Below are positions 41,271 through 49,722 of a stretch of DNA of 64,000 bases, one piece after another (position 1 is the first letter of the stretch; each line of letters opens with the position of its first letter). The stretch lies in NCBI RefSeq assembly GCF_006540085.1, contig NZ_BJOG01000001.1:372001-436000 (forward strand), given 5' to 3'. Below the pieces are notes generated by a model. The model saw only the letters and a program-made list of their open reading frames with translations, searched no databases and was not told the DNA's origin. The stretch is from Microbacterium oxydans. Lineage in GTDB: Bacteria > Actinomycetota > Actinomycetes > Actinomycetales > Microbacteriaceae. The position numbers and the translations under genes were made by a program.

Positions 41271-41981
41271 ATGCTCGAGACCTCGGCCCGTCTGCTGGAA
41301 CTGCTGTCATTGCTTCAGCTCAGACGCGACTGGACGAGTTCCGCACTCGCCGACCGACTGGGTGTGAGCACGAGGACCGTGCGCGCCGACATCGGCAAGC
41401 TCCGCTCGCTCGGTTATCCGGTGGATGCGCGCCCCGGCGTCGCGGGCGGATACCGCCTGGCCGCCGGAACCGCGATGCCTCCGTTGCTGCTCGACGACGA
41501 CGAGGCGGTCGCGGTCGCCGTCGGGCTGGGGGTGGCCGCCACCTGGCGGCTCGGCGTCGAAGAGACCTCGCTCACCGCCCTCGCGAAACTCGAGCAGGTC
41601 ATGCCCTCGCGACTGCGCCGTCGCGTCGACGCGATCCGTGAGGCGACGAGTGTGGTTCCTGGGGCCGAACCCCCGCTCGACCTCGCGGCGCTCAGCACGG
41701 TCGCCGCGGCCGTCCGTGCCCATGAACGGCTTCGCTTCGGCTACACGAAACCCGGCGGAGACGAAGAGAAGCGGCACACCGAACCGCAGCGCCTGGTGAG
41801 CTGGGGCTCGGTCTGGTACCTGCTCGCGTGGGATCTCGATCGTGACGACTGGCGCATCTTCCGCGTCGATCGCATGGTTCCACGGGCGTCGACCGGTGTG
41901 CGCTTCCGGCCCCGCGCGATCCCGGAGAGCGACGTCGTCGAGTACGTCGTCCGCAGGGTGACGAAGGCGTCCACGTCATGA
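41271..41981 (+). CDS. WYL-domain transcriptional regulator
   Basis: A 236-residue regulator. The HTH_11 winged helix is SARLLELLSLLQLRRDWTSS, ALADRLGVSTRTVRADIGKL, with the wing RPGVAGGYRLAAG. The WYL region includes ERLRFGYTKPGG and GSVWYLLAWDLDRDDWRIFR (the WYL tripeptide), VDRM and the C-terminal extension. ATG 41271 immediately follows the operator palindrome; earlier in-frame starts would lie within or before it. It likely controls the divergent epoxide hydrolase-like gene. Its 3' end overlaps the convergent uxaC gene by 6 bp. Confidence 0.9.
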   Translation: MLETSARLLELLSLLQLRRDWTSSALADRLGVSTRTVRADIGKLRSLGYPVDARPGVAGGYRLAAGTAMPPLLLDDDEAVAVAVGLGVAATWRLGVEETSLTALAKLEQVMPSRLRRRVDAIREATSVVPGAEPPLDLAALSTVAAAVRAHERLRFGYTKPGGDEEKRHTEPQRLVSWGSVWYLLAWDLDRDDWRIFRVDRMVPRASTGVRFRPRAIPESDVVEYVVRRVTKASTS

Positions 41982-43403
41982 AGCTGAGGCGGTACCCCCG
42001 GGCAGGCGGAACGTCGTCCTCGGGATGTCGTCCACGAAACGGTGCGCCAACGCGAAGGCCTGTTCTTCGGTGAGCCGGTGCTCGGAGACGAGTGCCGCCA
42101 GGTAGCCGGCGTCGAGTCGTCGGGACATGTCGTGCCGGGCGGGGATCGAGCAGAAAGCCCTGGTGTCGTCGACGAACCCGCTCGTCTTCGTGAACCCGGC
42201 ACTGTCCGTCACCGACCGCCGGTAGCGGGCGATCGCGTCGGGGGTGTCGAGGAACCACCACGGCGCGCCGGCGTAGACGGACGGATAGAAGCCCGCGAGT
42301 GGTCCGATCTCACGGCTGAACGCTGTCTCGTCGACCGTGAACAGCACCATCCGGAACGTCTCGTTCGTGCCGAAGTCGTTGAGGATCGGGGTGAGCGGCC
42401 GCGTGAAGGCGGCGACGTCCGGCAGATCGTGCCCGCTGTCTGGGCCGAACCGCGCGAGCGTGTCACGGTGGTGGTTGCGGATGACGCCGGGGTGCAGCTG
42501 CATCACGAGTCCGTCTTCGGACGACATCTCGGCCAGCCGGTAGAGCATGTTGCGACGGTAGGCGGTCGCGTCTTCCGTGGTGGCGTCGCCCCGGAGCCCG
42601 GCGGCATGGATGCGCTCCGCATCGGCGCTCGTGAGCGGCTGCGACCCGGCATCGAGCACGCCGGTGTCGGTCGCTGTGCCGCCCGCTGCCCGGAATGCGG
42701 CACGGCGGCGGCGCAGGGCCTCGAGCAGCCCGGCGTAGTTCCCGGCATCGGTGCCGGCAGCTTCCGACAGCTCCGCGATCGCGATCGTCCAGCCCGCAGC
42801 CGATGGGTCCATGTAACGGTCGGCACGGAATGTCGGGAGCACATGCCCGTGGAAGGACGGATCGTCGCGCAGTCGTGCGTGAGCTGCGAGGTCGTCTGCG
42901 GGGTCGTCGGTCGTGGCGAGCACCTCGATGCGGAAGCGCTCGAACAACGCACGTGGGTGGAACTCGGCGGTGCGCAGCTGCGCGTCGATGTGCGCGTAGA
43001 GCTCGTCGGCGTTGCCCGCACTCGGCTGCTCCGTCACCCCGAACACCTCGGACAGCGAGGTCTCGAACCAGTAGCGCACCGGGGTTCCGAGGAAGACGTC
43101 CCAGTTCGCGCAGAACGCCCGCCATACCTCTTGCGGATCAGCGGGCGCGGCTCCCCGGCCCAGCGCGTCGAGGGGCACGCCGACTGCGTGGAGCAGACGC
43201 AGCACGTAGTGGTCGGGCGTGATCAGCAGTGTCGCAGGGTCTGGGAAGGGCTTGTCGTCGGCGAGCAATGCAGCATCGACATGGCCGTGCGGGGAGAGGA
43301 TCGGCGCCGCGGCGACGGCGTCGTACAGCCTCCTGGCGAGCTCTCGCACGCCGGGATCGGCGGGGAGGAGTCGGTCGACGTGCGGGCTGAGTTCTCTGCT
43401 CAT
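41976..43403 (-). CDS. uxaC: Glucuronate/galacturonate isomerase
   Basis: A 475-residue uronate isomerase, normal length. It converts D-glucuronate to D-fructuronate and D-galacturonate to D-tagaturonate, the first step of the hexuronate pathway. ILSPHGHVDAALLADDKPF holds the first metal-binding His pair (HxH) near residue 40. LITPDHYVLRLLHAVGV, FCANWDVFLGTPVRYWFETS and MQLHPGVIRNHHRD are diagnostic, and WWFLDTPDAI is near the end. ATG 43403 overlaps the LacI regulator stop (ATGA), so lacI and uxaC are one unit, transcribed away from the transporter operon. The pathway continues in the genes at 50576-53037. Confidence 0.95.
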   Translation of the reverse strand: MSRELSPHVDRLLPADPGVRELARRLYDAVAAAPILSPHGHVDAALLADDKPFPDPATLLITPDHYVLRLLHAVGVPLDALGRGAAPADPQEVWRAFCANWDVFLGTPVRYWFETSLSEVFGVTEQPSAGNADELYAHIDAQLRTAEFHPRALFERFRIEVLATTDDPADDLAAHARLRDDPSFHGHVLPTFRADRYMDPSAAGWTIAIAELSEAAGTDAGNYAGLLEALRRRRAAFRAAGGTATDTGVLDAGSQPLTSADAERIHAAGLRGDATTEDATAYRRNMLYRLAEMSSEDGLVMQLHPGVIRNHHRDTLARFGPDSGHDLPDVAAFTRPLTPILNDFGTNETFRMVLFTVDETAFSREIGPLAGFYPSVYAGAPWWFLDTPDAIARYRRSVTDSAGFTKTSGFVDDTRAFCSIPARHDMSRRLDAGYLAALVSEHRLTEEQAFALAHRFVDDIPRTTFRLPGGTASAS

Positions 43404-44446
43404 GATTCTCCTCCAGGGGTACGGCGCGGTGCGGAGCCGGTCGACTCCCGCACGGTCAGATGGGTCGGCAGCGCGGCGATGTGGCGGCGGGTGAGTGCGC
43501 TCGCGCCGATGCGCTCGCTCTGCAGTCGATCGAGCAGCATCGATACCGACAGCCGTGCGGCCTGTTCGACCGGAGCGGTGAGGGTGGTCAGCGGCGGGTT
43601 GCAGAAGTCGGCGCCGAAGATGTCGTCGCAGCCGACGATGCTCATGTCCTCCGGAACACGCACGCCTCGTTCCTTGAGCCGGATGAGCATGCCGATCGCG
43701 AGGAGGTCGTTGAACGCCACGCACGCGGTTGCTCCGGTGTTGAGTGCCGCATCCGCCGCGGCGGCGCCCGCTTTGGTGCGCGGCTGGTACGGCCCCACCT
43801 TCGTGTACTCGATGCCGAGCCGCTCGCACGCGGCCGCCACGGCCCGCCAGCGCAGGTTGCTCGCCCAGCTCGTCGGAGGGCCCGCCACGTAGCAGATGCG
43901 TCGATGGCCCAGCGAGGCGAGGTGCTCGACGGCCTGGTCGAAGCCGAGCGGTGTGTCGATGAACACCGACGGCACTCCTGGTACCGCCCGGTTCAGCGCG
44001 ACCAGAGGAAGCTCGGCGCTGAGCTCGGCGAGCCGCTCGTCGGACAGGCGGGACGCGGTGAGGATCGCCCCGTCGTAAGAGCTGCGCAGCTCTTCGAGGG
44101 TGCTCTCCTCCATCTCCGGCGACTCCTCGGTGTGCACGAGGATCTGGGAGTAGCCCGCCACCCGCAGGGCCTGCTGGGTGCCGCGGATGATGCCGAAGTA
44201 GAACGGGTTGGTGACGTCGGATACGAGCACGGCGACCATGCGGGTCGATGGTGTCGCCGAGGCGTTCGACGCGGTGACGGGGGTGTAACCGAGGTCCTTC
44301 GCGATGCGGATGATGCGCTCGCGGGTGTCGGGGTTCCCGCGACCGGGGACGGCGAGTGCGCGCGAGGCCGTGGAGATCGCGACGCCGGCGGCATCGGCCA
44401 CGTCTGCGAGGGTCGGCCGGTGCGGAGGCGGTGTGAGGGACGACAT
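43400..44446 (-). CDS. LacI family transcriptional regulator of the hexuronate island
   Basis: A 348-residue regulator. The HTH is PTLADVADAAGVAISTASRA with the hinge helix (ASATPSTRMVAVLVSDVTNP) near residue 65. The periplasmic-binding-like effector domain has FYFGIIRGTQQALRVAGYSQ, GFDQAVEHLASLGHRRICYV, AFNDLLAIGMLIRLKERGVR and VPEDMSIVGCDDIFGADFCN, LTTL. It is first in a two-gene unit with uxaC. The 36-bp palindrome 20 bp upstream of its ATG is the probable operator, controlling both directions. A uronate or downstream intermediate is the likely inducer. Confidence 0.93.
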   Translation of the reverse strand: MSSLTPPPHRPTLADVADAAGVAISTASRALAVPGRGNPDTRERIIRIAKDLGYTPVTASNASATPSTRMVAVLVSDVTNPFYFGIIRGTQQALRVAGYSQILVHTEESPEMEESTLEELRSSYDGAILTASRLSDERLAELSAELPLVALNRAVPGVPSVFIDTPLGFDQAVEHLASLGHRRICYVAGPPTSWASNLRWRAVAAACERLGIEYTKVGPYQPRTKAGAAAADAALNTGATACVAFNDLLAIGMLIRLKERGVRVPEDMSIVGCDDIFGADFCNPPLTTLTAPVEQAARLSVSMLLDRLQSERIGASALTRRHIAALPTHLTVRESTGSAPRRTPGGES

Positions 44447-44466
44447 GGGGCAACAGAATCACAGGA

Positions 44467-44502
44467 TGGCAATTACTGGCAATGGATTGCTAACAATTGC
44501 CA
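44467..44502. promoter_or_regulatory. 36-bp palindromic operator of the hexuronate island
   Basis: TGGCAATTACTGGCAAT (44467-44483), GG, ATTGCTAACAATTGCCA (44486-44502). The halves match at 14 of 17 positions. Each half contains a GGCAAT and a GCAAT core, so two LacI dimers could bind side by side. It lies between the divergent lacI-uxaC and transporter units. Confidence 0.8.
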
Positions 44503-44562
44503 CGCTTGCCTACCTTGGCGGAGACGCAGTCACGTCCACTCACTGTCTCGAAGGAGAGTTCA

Positions 44563-45921
44563 ATGAAGTCTCGACCCCTGATCGCCCTCGGGGCGATGAC
44601 CGCAGCAGCGATCGCGTTGACCGCATGCTCGGGATCCGGCGCTGGTACGGATGACGGCGGCACCGGTGGCGCTGTCGATGGGACAGGCCAGACGCTCACC
44701 GTGATGATGGCCGCGAACGGCCTCTACCCCGAGCAGCAGAAGGAATGGTTCGGGAAGGTCTCCGATGCGTTCGAGGAGAAGACCGGAGCCACCGTCGAGT
44801 TCGAGACCTTCGCCAGCGCCAACGACGAGCTCACGAAGATCCAGACCTCCGTGCTCTCCGGACAGGGCCCCGACGTCTACGGTCTCGGCACCACCTTCAC
44901 ACCCACCGCCTACGCCACGGGAGCCTTCGTGAAGCTCACCGATGCCGACTGGGACAAGGTCGGGGGCCGCGACCGCTTCGTGCCATCCACCCTGGGTATC
45001 TCCGGCCCGAGCGAGGACGACGAGATCGCCATCCCGTTCGTGAGTCGTCCCTTCGTGATGGCCTACAACACCGAGCTGCTTGCCGCCGCCGGCATCGAGG
45101 AGCCGCCGACGACCTGGGATGAGCTGACGGCTGCGGCCGCGAAGATCGAATCCGGTGATGTGCACGGCCTCGCGATCGGCTACGCCGACAGCTTCGACCC
45201 CTGGAAGTTCGTCTGGGGGATGAGCGTGCAGGCAGGCAATCCGCTGATCGACGTCGACGCCAAGAAGGCGGAGATCGACGACCCAGCCGTGGCCGCTGCG
45301 TATGACACCTACTTCGGCTGGTACCAGGACGGGCTCGTCGACCCGGCGTCTGTCGGGTGGAAGAACGCGCAGGCCGTCGCCGCCTTCGCCGACGGAAAGG
45401 CCGGCTTCCTGCCGATGACCTCCGCCAACTCCAAGCCCACGTTCGCGGGCTCGCCCGTCGCGGACTCCTACTCTTACGCGCTCCTGCCGACCATCCCGCC
45501 GGGGGAGACCGAACTCCCGAAGGGCGGAGAGGAAGCGGCGAGCATCCTCTCCGGCGACAACCTCGTCGTCGCGCAGTATTCGCCGAACCAGGACCTCGCC
45601 TTCGCGTTCATCGAGATGCTCACCAGCACCGAGTCGCAGCTCGACTACTTCGACACCTTCGGAGAGCTGCCCACCGGCGTGGAAGCTGCCGCGCAGGTCG
45701 AGAAGGACAACCCCGATCTGAGCGCCAACGTGCAGGCCGCCTCGCAGTCGGTGGCCACCCCGTTCACGGGCGCCTGGGGGGACACGCAGCTCGCCCTGAC
45801 CAACGTGGTCGTCCAATCGCTGCCCGCCCTGCAGGGGGGATCGCTCAGCCAGAGCGCGATCGCCGCATCGATCGCCGAGGCTCAGGCGAGCGCGCAGTCG
45901 GCGCTCGACAAGTCCAAGTAG
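44563..45921 (+). CDS. ABC sugar transporter substrate-binding lipoprotein (SBP family 1)
   Basis: A 452-residue binding lipoprotein of the carbohydrate uptake (CUT1) type. The signal is MKSRPLIALGAMTAAAIALT with lipobox Cys22 (TAC-SGSG). The mature protein has EWFGKVSDAFEEKTGATVEF, LTKIQTSVLSGQGPDVYGLG, VMAYNTELLAAAGIEEPPTT and WDELTAAAAKIES, all hallmarks of MalE-like proteins. ATG 44563 has AAGGAGAG ahead. It is the first gene of the nine-gene plus-strand operon. The ligand is probably a uronate-containing saccharide, judged from the enzymes that follow. Confidence 0.93.
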   Translation: MKSRPLIALGAMTAAAIALTACSGSGAGTDDGGTGGAVDGTGQTLTVMMAANGLYPEQQKEWFGKVSDAFEEKTGATVEFETFASANDELTKIQTSVLSGQGPDVYGLGTTFTPTAYATGAFVKLTDADWDKVGGRDRFVPSTLGISGPSEDDEIAIPFVSRPFVMAYNTELLAAAGIEEPPTTWDELTAAAAKIESGDVHGLAIGYADSFDPWKFVWGMSVQAGNPLIDVDAKKAEIDDPAVAAAYDTYFGWYQDGLVDPASVGWKNAQAVAAFADGKAGFLPMTSANSKPTFAGSPVADSYSYALLPTIPPGETELPKGGEEAASILSGDNLVVAQYSPNQDLAFAFIEMLTSTESQLDYFDTFGELPTGVEAAAQVEKDNPDLSANVQAASQSVATPFTGAWGDTQLALTNVVVQSLPALQGGSLSQSAIAASIAEAQASAQSALDKSK

Positions 45922-45939
45922 CGACGCGAGGACACGCAC

Positions 45940-46869
45940 ATGGCGATCGCCACCGACACGCGTCGGAAACGGACCGACGACACCCCGCCGAGCGAGCGGC
46001 CCCGCCCGCTGTGGATGCTGCTGCCCGGCGGGGTGCTGATGACACTGCTGATCCTGGTGCCGCTGCTGCTGGCCTTCTGGATCTCGATGCTCGACCTGGA
46101 CCAGTACACGATCCGGCAGTGGCTGCAGGCGCCGTTCGTCGGATTGGGCAACTTCGTCGAGGCGTTCTCCTCCTCGCCGCTGCTGCGCGGGATCGGGCTG
46201 AGCGTCAGCTATGCGCTGATCGTGTCGGTGGCGGCGATCCCGATCGGAGTCACGGCGGCGCTGGCCACGCAGAACGCCTTCCGCGGTCGCGGGCTGGTGC
46301 GCTCCGTCTACCTGATCCCGTACATCCTCCCCGCCTTCGTGGTGGCCACGGTCTTTCGGGCGATGTTCCAGCCCGAAGGAGTGGTCGACGAGGCATTCGG
46401 CGTGTTCGGGGTCGACCCGGGGCTGTGGCTCAACGGGCCGCAGAGCTATTGGACCCTGGTCATCGCGCAGCTCTGGGTGAGCTGGCCGTTCGTGTACCTG
46501 TTGACGCTGGCCGGACTGCAGGCGGTGGATGCGGAGGTGCACGAGGCCGCGGCGCTCGACGGCGCGGGGTGGGGCATCAAGCTGCGCAAGGTCATCCTCC
46601 CGTATCTGCGCGGATCGATCCTGCTGGCATTCATCCTCACCTTCCTGCACAGCATCAACGCCTTCACGATGCCGTTCGTGCTCTTCGGGATACCGGCGCC
46701 GGTCGATGTCGAGGTGCTGCCGGTCCTCACCTACGTCACGGCGTTCCAGAGCTTCCGGTTCGGCCTCTCGGCGGCCATGGCGGTGGCCTCGCTCGCGATC
46801 GTCGCGATCCCCCTGTTCATCTACCTGCGCGCCGTGCGCCTGGACACCGGAGAGGACGCGAAGCGATGA
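45940..46869 (+). CDS. ABC sugar transporter permease (MalF type)
   Basis: A 309-residue permease with six helices. RPLWMLLPGGVLMTLLILVP is the first helix, NFVEAFSSSPLLRGIGLSVS a periplasmic loop, and the EAA loop DAEVHEAAALDGAGWGIKLR is near residue 200, the ATPase contact. FTMPFVLFGIP marks the late helices. It overlaps the next permease by 4 bp (ATGA at 46866). No ATP-binding gene is in this operon; actinobacterial CUT1 importers of this kind commonly share the general ATPase MsiK encoded elsewhere. Confidence 0.93.
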   Translation: MAIATDTRRKRTDDTPPSERPRPLWMLLPGGVLMTLLILVPLLLAFWISMLDLDQYTIRQWLQAPFVGLGNFVEAFSSSPLLRGIGLSVSYALIVSVAAIPIGVTAALATQNAFRGRGLVRSVYLIPYILPAFVVATVFRAMFQPEGVVDEAFGVFGVDPGLWLNGPQSYWTLVIAQLWVSWPFVYLLTLAGLQAVDAEVHEAAALDGAGWGIKLRKVILPYLRGSILLAFILTFLHSINAFTMPFVLFGIPAPVDVEVLPVLTYVTAFQSFRFGLSAAMAVASLAIVAIPLFIYLRAVRLDTGEDAKR

Positions 46870-47777
46870 GCGCCACCACCACGATCGCGCAGGTCAACCC
46901 GCGCCGGAGCCGCCCCGGCGGTCACAGCCAGGTGGATCGGCTGCTGCCGCGCCCGCTTCTGGCTGCCGCGAACATCGTCCTGTGCCTGCTCGTGTTCGGG
47001 CCTGTCTCGTACATGCTGTTCGCCTCGATCAATGCGGATGTCGCGGTCGCCGGCGGCGCGTACTGGCCGACCGAGCTCCGGCTCGACAACTACGTCAAGG
47101 TGTGGCGCAGCGTCGATCTCGCGGGAGGGCTGGCCAACAGCCTCCTGATCTGCGGCGCGGTCGCCGTCGTCTGCGCGGCCGTCGCGGTCTCGATGGCGTG
47201 GGTGTTGGTGCGCTTCACCTTCATCGGACGCGTCACGATCCTTCGAGGACTGCTCGGGCTGCAGTCGGTCCCCGGCACGCTCATGCTGCTTCCGGTGTTC
47301 GTGATGTTCTCGACGCTCTCATCGGTGCTGCGCATCCCCACCATCGGCACCCACTGGTCGGTGTTCGTCACTTATCTCACCTTCGCGCTGCCGTTCTCGA
47401 CCTGGGTGATGGTGACGTACATCCGCGGACTGCCGCGCGAGCTCGAGGAGGCCGCGCGCATGGACGGTGCCTCGAACTTCCGGGTCCTCACGCGCATCGT
47501 GCTGCCGCTGAGCTGGCCGGGGATCGTGGTCTCCGCGATCTTCGCATTCCTGCAGGGCTGGAACGACGTGCTGTTCGCCTCGGTCATGACCAACCGCGAC
47601 AGCCGCACCGCCGCGGTGGCCCTGCAGATCTTCGGCGCGACGCAGGAGACGGGAGCCGTGCCCCTGTACGGGCAGATGATGGCGGCCTCGCTCATCTGCG
47701 CGATCCCCGTCGTCGTGCTCTACCTCGTGTTCCAGCGTTATCTCGTAGGCGGTCTCACCGCAGGAGGAGTGAAATGA
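46866..47777 (+). CDS. ABC sugar transporter permease (MalG type)
   Basis: A 303-residue permease. LLAAANIVLCLLVFGPVSYM is the first helix, WPTELRLDNYVKVWRSVDLA the loop that starts MalG proteins, and ELEEAARMDGASNFRVLTRI near residue 200 the EAA loop. PLSWPGIVVSAIFAFLQGWN, typical of the family, follows. It ends RYLVGGLTAGGVK, a conserved CUT1 tail. It overlaps neighbours at both ends by 4 bp, showing tight translational coupling through the operon. Confidence 0.93.
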   Translation: MSATTTIAQVNPRRSRPGGHSQVDRLLPRPLLAAANIVLCLLVFGPVSYMLFASINADVAVAGGAYWPTELRLDNYVKVWRSVDLAGGLANSLLICGAVAVVCAAVAVSMAWVLVRFTFIGRVTILRGLLGLQSVPGTLMLLPVFVMFSTLSSVLRIPTIGTHWSVFVTYLTFALPFSTWVMVTYIRGLPRELEEAARMDGASNFRVLTRIVLPLSWPGIVVSAIFAFLQGWNDVLFASVMTNRDSRTAAVALQIFGATQETGAVPLYGQMMAASLICAIPVVVLYLVFQRYLVGGLTAGGVK

Positions 47778-48607
47778 CCCCGTGGAAGCTCTCAGGATTC
47801 GGTGACGAGATCGATCCCGATCCGGCCGTGCAGATCGCCGTGCTCCAGGCGCTCGGCGCGCGGCACATCGAGGTGCGCAGCGCGTGGGGGGTGAACGTCG
47901 TCGATCTCGACGAGTCGCAGCTCGCGCAGCTCGCGGCCGTGGTGCGCGAGCGCGGCATGGCGGTGTCGGCGATCGCGTCGCCGATCGGCAAGGTCGATGT
48001 GTCTCTGCCGGTCGAGCACGAGGTCGGTCGGCTGCAACGGGCGATCCGTGCGGCCGAGGTGCTGGAGACCCCGTACATACGCATCTTCTCGTTCTTCCGT
48101 GCGGAGCACCTCTCAGCGGACGACATCCGCGACGACGTGCTCGTGCGCATGACAGCGCTCGCCCGCACCGCCGAAGCGGCCGGGGTCACCCTCGTGCACG
48201 AGAACGAGAAGGACATCTACGGCGACATCCCCTCGCGCGTGCTCGACGTGATCGAGTCGGTCGGCTCCGACCGACTGCGCGTCGCCTGGGACAACGCCAA
48301 CTTCGTCCAGGTCGGCGTCCGGCCGTTCACCGACGGCTACGCCAAGCTGCGGCCGCACCTCGAGTATCTGCAGCTGAAGGACGCTCTCGCCGCGACGGGT
48401 GAGGTCGTCCCGGTGGGTGACGGCGACGGCGAACTTCGCGAGACACTCACGGCCCTGCGCGACGACGGCTATGCGGGGTTCGCCTCGCTCGAACCCCACC
48501 TCACCGACGTCAACGCGCTCGGCGGCTTCTCGGGGCCTGAGGCCTTCGGTCGTGCCGGACGAGCCCTTCGCACACTCACAGACGAGATCGGAGTCACCCT
48601 CTCATGA
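47774..48607 (+). CDS. Sugar phosphate isomerase/epimerase family protein (TIM barrel)
   Basis: A 277-residue xylose isomerase-like TIM-barrel protein. SGFGDEIDPDPAVQIAVLQA opens the barrel, GARHIEVRSAWGVNVVDL is strand 2, YIRIFSFFRAE strand 4, TLVHENEKDIYGDIP carries a metal-site Glu, VAWDNANFVQVGVRPF the metal-site Asp-Asn, and YLQLKDALAATGEVVPVGDG the His/Lys-equivalent region. GFASLEPHL supplies the final Glu. Such enzymes isomerise or epimerise sugars or keto sugars. In this operon it may convert a modified uronate or its oxidised product; the exact reaction is unknown. Confidence 0.88.
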   Translation: MTPWKLSGFGDEIDPDPAVQIAVLQALGARHIEVRSAWGVNVVDLDESQLAQLAAVVRERGMAVSAIASPIGKVDVSLPVEHEVGRLQRAIRAAEVLETPYIRIFSFFRAEHLSADDIRDDVLVRMTALARTAEAAGVTLVHENEKDIYGDIPSRVLDVIESVGSDRLRVAWDNANFVQVGVRPFTDGYAKLRPHLEYLQLKDALAATGEVVPVGDGDGELRETLTALRDDGYAGFASLEPHLTDVNALGGFSGPEAFGRAGRALRTLTDEIGVTLS

Positions 48608-49722
48608 CCGACGGAATCCTCGACGTCGCCATCGTCGGATGCGGCATCATCGGCGTCAACCACGCCAGAGCGATCGCGGCCACCGCCGGCCTGCGCATCG
48701 TCGCGGTCGTCGACGAAGTGCCGACCGCGACCGATCGGCTGGCCGACCTCATCGTCGAAGAACTGGGCGGAGAGCGCCCATCCACGCACGCCGATATCGA
48801 GTCGATCCCCGACGACATCGATGTGGTCGTCATCTGCACCCCGAGCGGTTCCCATGTCGAACTCGCCGAGCGGGCGGTCACGCGGGGGATGCACGTCGTG
48901 CTCGAGAAGCCCCTCGACGTGTCGATGGAGCGCGGTCGCCGTCTGGCCTCGATCGCACGGGACGCCGAGGCGCACGGCATCCGGATCTCAGTGATCAGCC
49001 AGCACCGCTTCGACCCGGGCGCGGTGGCCGTCGCTGAGGCCGCCCACACCGGACGCCTGGGGCGGATCACGAGCGCTGTCGCCTCCGTGCCCTGGTGGCG
49101 CTCGCAGGAGTACTACGACTCGGGCGCCTGGCGGGGCACGTGGGAGCTCGATGGCGGAGGTGCCGTGATGAACCAGGGCGTGCACACCGTCGACCTGCTG
49201 CTGTGGTTCCTCGGCACCCCTGTCGACGTGTTCGCCCACACCGCGCTGCTCGCGCACGAGCGGGTCGAGGTCGAAGACGTGGCGGTCGTCACGGTGCGTT
49301 TCGAGTCGGGCGCGCTCGCCGTTCTGCACGCCACGACCGCCGCCTTCCCCGAGCAGCCGGTGCGGCTGGCCGTGCACGGCGCGCAGGGGACCGGCATCAT
49401 CGAGAACGACCAGCTCGCGCGGTTGTGGGTGGACGGCGACACCGCCGACCGCAGCGTCGACTGGGTGCCCGAGGGGCATCGGCTCGGCGACGACCGTGAC
49501 CCGCAGGCGTTCGCCGAGGGTCACGCCCGCCAGTACGCCGACATCGTCGAGAGCATCCGTGAGGAGAGAGCCTCGCGGGTCGGCGTACCCGAAGCGCTGC
49601 TGGCGCTCGCCGTGGTGCGCGGCATCTACGTGTCGGCGACCACCGGCTCTGCGGTACGCGTCGCCGACCTGATCGACGGCACCGTCGACGATGCGGACGT
49701 ACGGACGGGAGGCATCGCATGA
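48604..49722 (+). CDS. Gfo/Idh/MocA family oxidoreductase
   Basis: A 372-residue NAD(P)-dependent sugar dehydrogenase-like protein. The Rossmann motif is VAIVGCGIIGVNHARAIAAT (GxGxxG) at residues 7-15. DVVVICTPSGSHVELAERAV and HVVLEKPLDVSMERGRRLA provide the conserved EKP motif. The C-terminal domain has SQHRFDPGAVAVAEA, GGAVMNQGVHTVDLLLWFLG and the catalytic-type His in the latter. It overlaps both TIM-barrel genes by 4 bp. Oxidation or reduction of the sugar next to the two isomerase-type enzymes suggests a redox epimerisation or decoration-removal step, by inference. Confidence 0.9.
   Translation: MTDGILDVAIVGCGIIGVNHARAIAATAGLRIVAVVDEVPTATDRLADLIVEELGGERPSTHADIESIPDDIDVVVICTPSGSHVELAERAVTRGMHVVLEKPLDVSMERGRRLASIARDAEAHGIRISVISQHRFDPGAVAVAEAAHTGRLGRITSAVASVPWWRSQEYYDSGAWRGTWELDGGGAVMNQGVHTVDLLLWFLGTPVDVFAHTALLAHERVEVEDVAVVTVRFESGALAVLHATTAAFPEQPVRLAVHGAQGTGIIENDQLARLWVDGDTADRSVDWVPEGHRLGDDRDPQAFAEGHARQYADIVESIREERASRVGVPEALLALAVVRGIYVSATTGSAVRVADLIDGTVDDADVRTGGIA

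Noticed and set aside
43404..44462. A fused frame joining uxaC to upstream sequence (828 codons)
   Set aside because: The upstream part is a shadow of the lacI gene; the ATGA overlap marks the true start at 43403.
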